Origin: Pedobacter panaciterrae
Lineage (GTDB): Bacteria; Bacteroidota; Bacteroidia; Sphingobacteriales; Sphingobacteriaceae
Direction: 5' to 3'
Length of the DNA: 64,000 nucleotides
Assembly: GCF_001636695.1 (NCBI RefSeq)
Contig: NZ_LGEL01000018.1
Span: 28,357-92,356, forward strand
Shown here: one piece after another, positions 60,778 to 64,000 of the stretch
How the letters are laid out: each line of letters opens with the position of its first letter
Numbering within the stretch: position 1 is the stretch's first letter
Translations under genes and position numbers: made by a program
The notes under the pieces: generated by a model
Database searches by the model: none
What the model was told of the DNA's origin: nothing
Seen by the model: only the letters and a program-made list of their open reading frames with translations

Positions 60778-63715
60778 GGAAAAGAATTGGACAGTAAGTG
60801 GTATTATACTAATTGTTATATTAATTCTTAGCTTAAACGGCTATTCTCAAAGCACATACCTTCAGCATTTCAGCACAAAAGACGGCCTTCCAAGTAATAA
60901 CTGCTTTTATACACTTCAGGATTCTAAGGGATACATTTGGGTGGCTACTGATGCCGGAGTAAGCAGATTTGATGGGAAAGTATTCGAAAACTTCTCTGTT
61001 GATGATGGTCTGCCGGATAACCAAATCCTGCAAATTAAGGAAGACAAGACTGGAAAAATATGGTTTTTGGCATTAAATGGGCAATTAAGCTACTTTTTTA
61101 ATGGCAAGTTCTATAATGAAACAAACAACCAACTACTTAAACTACTAAGATTCAATGCCGTTATTGTTTCCTTTTTTGAGGATAGTAAAGGCAAAATCTG
61201 GTTTGGCACCAACAAGAACGTTTTGGTGACCTGGGATGGAAAGTCTATCATGAAGTATATCTCTGCTAATGGTAACCGGCAGTTTATCAATAGTTTTGTA
61301 CATGAAGATAAATCCGGAAAGATCTGGGTGTTTAGTAATCGATCTGTCAGAACATTTAATGGATCAGAATTTACGGTAATCCCTCATAAAACACTCCTCA
61401 TCAATTATAAGTCAGGGCTTAATATGCCAGATAAGACACTTGCCTTTCTGGATAAAAATGGGCTTAATATTCAAAATGGTACTGTTCAATATTTTCAATT
61501 AAAAATTGATCCGTCGTTATTAAACAATGATCCCGGATTTTTTCATTTAGATGAAAATAAGGATGTGTGGATCAGTAATGCCTCTGGAATATATTTTATT
61601 GGCCATTCTGGAAAAATGATTACTTATCTAAGTAATATAGCCTCAAGTCAGGTCATAAAAGATTCGAAAGGAAATATGTGGTTTACAACTAATAATGGCA
61701 TTTACATGCTTCCTAAAAGTGATGAACGACTTTATATCATAAATGAAACTGATGGATTAAGCGGAAACGTTGTAAAAAGTGTAATTAAAGATAGCAAAAA
61801 CCATTTTTGGCTGGGTCTTGATGAGGCAACTATCAATATTCTTGATCCGGATAATCTTTCTGTTAAAAAAATCGCACTGCCGGATAAAAAGAGATACTAT
61901 ATCATCAAGCAACTCACTTTAGATACAGCAAATCAAACCATATACTTTGCCTCAGAATATGGATTAGGCAGAATAGCGAATATTTATGGCGGGAATAAAA
62001 AAATAGATTACTTAAGGGAAGCCAGCAACTCGATGTTTGTAATCAAAAGCTTTAGTCTTGCAAAAGATAAAAGCCTGTCACTGGCCTTGTCTTCAGGTGT
62101 AGTCATTTTACCTTATACTGTAGGCAAATTTGAATTTAGCTCTTTGTATTTTAATCAGGGAACTGATTTCTTTAATAATAGAGCGTATTCCGTTTTTTAT
62201 GATAAAAATCAAAACCTGTGGTTCTCCAATATTAATGGACTATCAGAATTTTCTAATGGCGCGCTGTATAGCTACTATGAAAAAAGCAGCCTTTTAACCC
62301 GACGAATTAATGATATAAAGGAATTAGAAGATGGCACGCTAGTACTTGCTACTGACGGATACGGGATTGTATTTATTAAAAATAGAAAAGTAATAAAGGT
62401 TATTACTCAAAGAGACGGACTTGCTGATAATATTTGCAAAAAACTTTTTGTAAAAGGTAATGACGTATGGATAATTACCAACAACGGAATTAATAAGGTT
62501 TCATTAAATGATCAAAAGACACTTGTAGAAACATTCGAATTTACCAATGCTTTGCTTAAGGATGATGTTAACTCACTATATATTGACAACAGTTATGCAT
62601 ATTTCGCGACTAACAATGGTCTGATCTATTTTTCAATTAATAAAGTTAAAACCGTAAATGAGCCTCCTAAAGTATTTATCTCTTCTATAATTAATAATAA
62701 AATAAAACTCGGATTAAACGAAACAAATCATACCCTTGACCCATCCGACAATAACATTTCATTTTATTATAGTGCTATTGATTTTCAAAATAGAAACATT
62801 GTTTATAGGTATCGCCTAAAATCTAATTCGAATTGGACCGAGACAAAAAATAGAAGGCTTGAGTTTTCTTCACTGGAACCAGGTGATTATGTTTTTGAAA
62901 TAAGTGCAAAAATGAACAATAGCGATTGGAGTAGTCCTACCAAAGTAAACTTCATTCTAAAAAGCCATTTCTGGCAAACGCCATGGTTCCTTGTGATTAC
63001 ATTCCTTCTTGCAGGCTTTATGTTTTATAAAGTAGCAGTTTTTGTAACCAAGAGGCGAAAAAATAAAGAACAGGAGCAATTGCTGCTAAAAAACAAAATC
63101 CTGATGCTGGAACAGCGGGCGTTACAGGCAATGATGAACCCTCACTTTGTTTTTAATGTAATGAACTCCATACAACATTATATAAATACGAAGGACACTA
63201 CTTCAGCGAATAAAATATTAACCGGCTTTGCCAGACTGATCAGAAAGAATCTGGAAATCTGTACAAAAAGCTATATAACCCTTGAAGAGGAAATTGAATA
63301 TCTGGAACTGTATCTCAGTTTAGAAAAGAAAAGATTTGGAGGTAAGTTAAATTACACCATCACGTTAAACAAGGCGATAGATAAAGAAGAAACCCTAATC
63401 CCTTCTATGTTACTTCAACCATATATAGAAAATGCCATATGGCACGGGATAATGCCTAAAGAGGAAGGTGGTAAAATTGATATACATATAAATTTAATAG
63501 GTACCGAACATCTTTTGATTCAAATTATCGATGACGGTATTGGAATTGATAATTCGTTGAGAGATAAAAAAGGACATCATGTAAGTAAAGGGATGGATTT
63601 AACCCGGGAGCGTATTAATCTTTTAAATCAGGTTGAAGTAAATCCTATACAAATGGAGATAAAACAAAATGGTAATTCAGGCACATTTGTTTCAATTTCC
63701 ATCCCTTTAAAGTAG
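60767..63715 (+). CDS. Hybrid-less LytS-type sensor kinase with Reg_prop propeller
   Basis: Membrane sensor of about 982 residues. GTG 60767 gives a signal-like start (MINREKNWTVSGIILIVILI, ending GYSQ) and overlaps the regulator gene by 11 bp. The periplasmic part has Reg_prop beta-propeller blades (QDSKGYIWVATDAGVSRFDG, DKTGKIWFLALNG, DSKGKIWFGTNKN, DSKGNMWFTTNNGIYML and more), then a Y_Y_Y domain (about 620-715). One membrane helix near 730-750, coiled linker, and a His_kinase domain with H793 in MMNPHFVFN and ATP-site YIENAIWHG and DDGIGID. No receiver is fused. Confidence 0.92.
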   Translation: MINREKNWTVSGIILIVILILSLNGYSQSTYLQHFSTKDGLPSNNCFYTLQDSKGYIWVATDAGVSRFDGKVFENFSVDDGLPDNQILQIKEDKTGKIWFLALNGQLSYFFNGKFYNETNNQLLKLLRFNAVIVSFFEDSKGKIWFGTNKNVLVTWDGKSIMKYISANGNRQFINSFVHEDKSGKIWVFSNRSVRTFNGSEFTVIPHKTLLINYKSGLNMPDKTLAFLDKNGLNIQNGTVQYFQLKIDPSLLNNDPGFFHLDENKDVWISNASGIYFIGHSGKMITYLSNIASSQVIKDSKGNMWFTTNNGIYMLPKSDERLYIINETDGLSGNVVKSVIKDSKNHFWLGLDEATINILDPDNLSVKKIALPDKKRYYIIKQLTLDTANQTIYFASEYGLGRIANIYGGNKKIDYLREASNSMFVIKSFSLAKDKSLSLALSSGVVILPYTVGKFEFSSLYFNQGTDFFNNRAYSVFYDKNQNLWFSNINGLSEFSNGALYSYYEKSSLLTRRINDIKELEDGTLVLATDGYGIVFIKNRKVIKVITQRDGLADNICKKLFVKGNDVWIITNNGINKVSLNDQKTLVETFEFTNALLKDDVNSLYIDNSYAYFATNNGLIYFSINKVKTVNEPPKVFISSIINNKIKLGLNETNHTLDPSDNNISFYYSAIDFQNRNIVYRYRLKSNSNWTETKNRRLEFSSLEPGDYVFEISAKMNNSDWSSPTKVNFILKSHFWQTPWFLVITFLLAGFMFYKVAVFVTKRRKNKEQEQLLLKNKILMLEQRALQAMMNPHFVFNVMNSIQHYINTKDTTSANKILTGFARLIRKNLEICTKSYITLEEEIEYLELYLSLEKKRFGGKLNYTITLNKAIDKEETLIPSMLLQPYIENAIWHGIMPKEEGGKIDIHINLIGTEHLLIQIIDDGIGIDNSLRDKKGHHVSKGMDLTRERINLLNQVEVNPIQMEIKQNGNSGTFVSISIPLK

Positions 63716-63901
63716 CAAAATACCGTTTACTCAATTTTTTATACCACTCACTAATTAAAAATTAATCATTTTAAAATTTGCATTAAACTTGTTATAGATA
63801 TTAAAACAAACAGAGTTTGTAAAAAGCGTTCTTATAGAATTGATCAAAGATATTTTACCTAACCTAAAACTATATCTCAATTCAGGTTTCATTTGTGTGT
63901 T
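63716..63901. other. AT-rich region downstream of the sensor kinase
   Basis: No open frame of note. It could be the 3' UTR of the two-component operon or hold a small RNA ending at the terminator at 63902. No convincing promoter is seen within it. Confidence 0.35.
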
Positions 63902-63936
63902 AAAAAATGGTAAAGTTCATAGCTTTACCATTTTTT
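63902..63936 (+). terminator. Intrinsic terminator
   Basis: Stem AAAAAATGGTAAAG / CTTTACCATTTTTT with a 7-nt loop and a T run. It lies 187 bp past the kinase stop, unusually far for that gene alone. Confidence 0.85.
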
Positions 63937-63986
63937 TTGTCTTAAACTTTTTTAAAAAAAATTCGTTACGGAATTCCGAATTATCT

Positions 63987-63994
63987 TACTTTTG
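63987..63994 (+). promoter_or_regulatory. -7-like box at the window end
   Basis: TACTTTTG matches TAnnTTTG; a gene may start just beyond 64000. Weak, because no -33 element is clear. Confidence 0.3.
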
Positions 63995-64000
63995 AAATAC

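Noticed and set aside
1-64000. tRNA, rRNA or riboswitch genes
   Set aside because: None could be recognised by eye on either strand; a covariance-model search would be needed to exclude small ones.

Overview
The window looks like the chromosome of a Bacteroidota bacterium of the Sphingobacteriaceae type (Pedobacter or a close relative). The DNA is AT-rich. The recognisable -7 promoter boxes fit TAnnTTTG rather than the E. coli -10, and there are few Shine-Dalgarno sequences. Many families are typical of this phylum: GT117/DUF2723, DUF3857-transglutaminase, DUF4296, LytTR/Reg_prop two-component systems, GH29/GH109, futalosine-route menaquinone genes and archaeal-type ProS. This is inferred from gene content; no rRNA, tRNA, phage or complete transposon was seen.

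Layout. 1-10 kb: end of a POT peptide transporter, polyprenol-phosphate mannosyltransferase, YdeI-like protein, a TIGR02757 protein, the proS-unknown-metB operon, a Tyr/Gly-rich lipoprotein and a FadL-like porin. 10-20 kb: UbiD decarboxylase, Dps, a LysM/double-psi protein overlapping a uridine kinase, 3-oxoacid CoA-transferase A/B, a PQQ-type sugar dehydrogenase, MutS2 and a DUF4296 lipoprotein. 20-25 kb: a tightly overlapped five-gene operon (YggS, GNAT, DUF3298 lipoprotein, aspartate kinase, THUMP-like methyltransferase). 25-40 kb: a short NAD(P)-binding protein, a GT117 membrane glycosyltransferase, 1-Cys peroxiredoxin, DUF72, an ECF sigma factor with a membrane protein joining an anti-sigma-like tail to a trypsin-like protease, PurB, Nfu, the mtaB-lgt-suhB operon and UbiX. 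40-50 kb is accessory: sulfatase, an isolated resolvase-like domain, a single-domain response regulator, AraC regulator, GH29 fucosidase, GH109-like oxidoreductase and a double SGNH esterase. Together these suggest degradation of a sulfated, fucosylated and/or GalNAc-containing host glycan, without SusCD in view. 50-64 kb: two tandem DUF3857/transglutaminase genes (the first frameshifted and missing catalytic residues), an active/inactive M16 peptidase pair, MqnC, two exported ferritin-like proteins and a divergent LytTR/LytS-type two-component system.

The strongest non-coding feature is a family of nine intergenic palindromes (about 55-165 bp). Their arms begin CGTCATCTCGACG and end AGAGATCTCTTG, and several share a conserved loop. 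All nine lie downstream of at least one gene, six lie between convergent genes, and none lies between divergent genes. At two of them a short tandem array grows from the outer edge of the palindrome, and a third array is decayed.

The best candidate for an undescribed system is the ECF sigma / anti-sigma-protease fusion pair at 31.4-33.1 kb. The intergenic region it shares with a small Thr-rich lipoprotein gene carries three copies of a GGTAACCC-like motif, suggesting a shared regulon.
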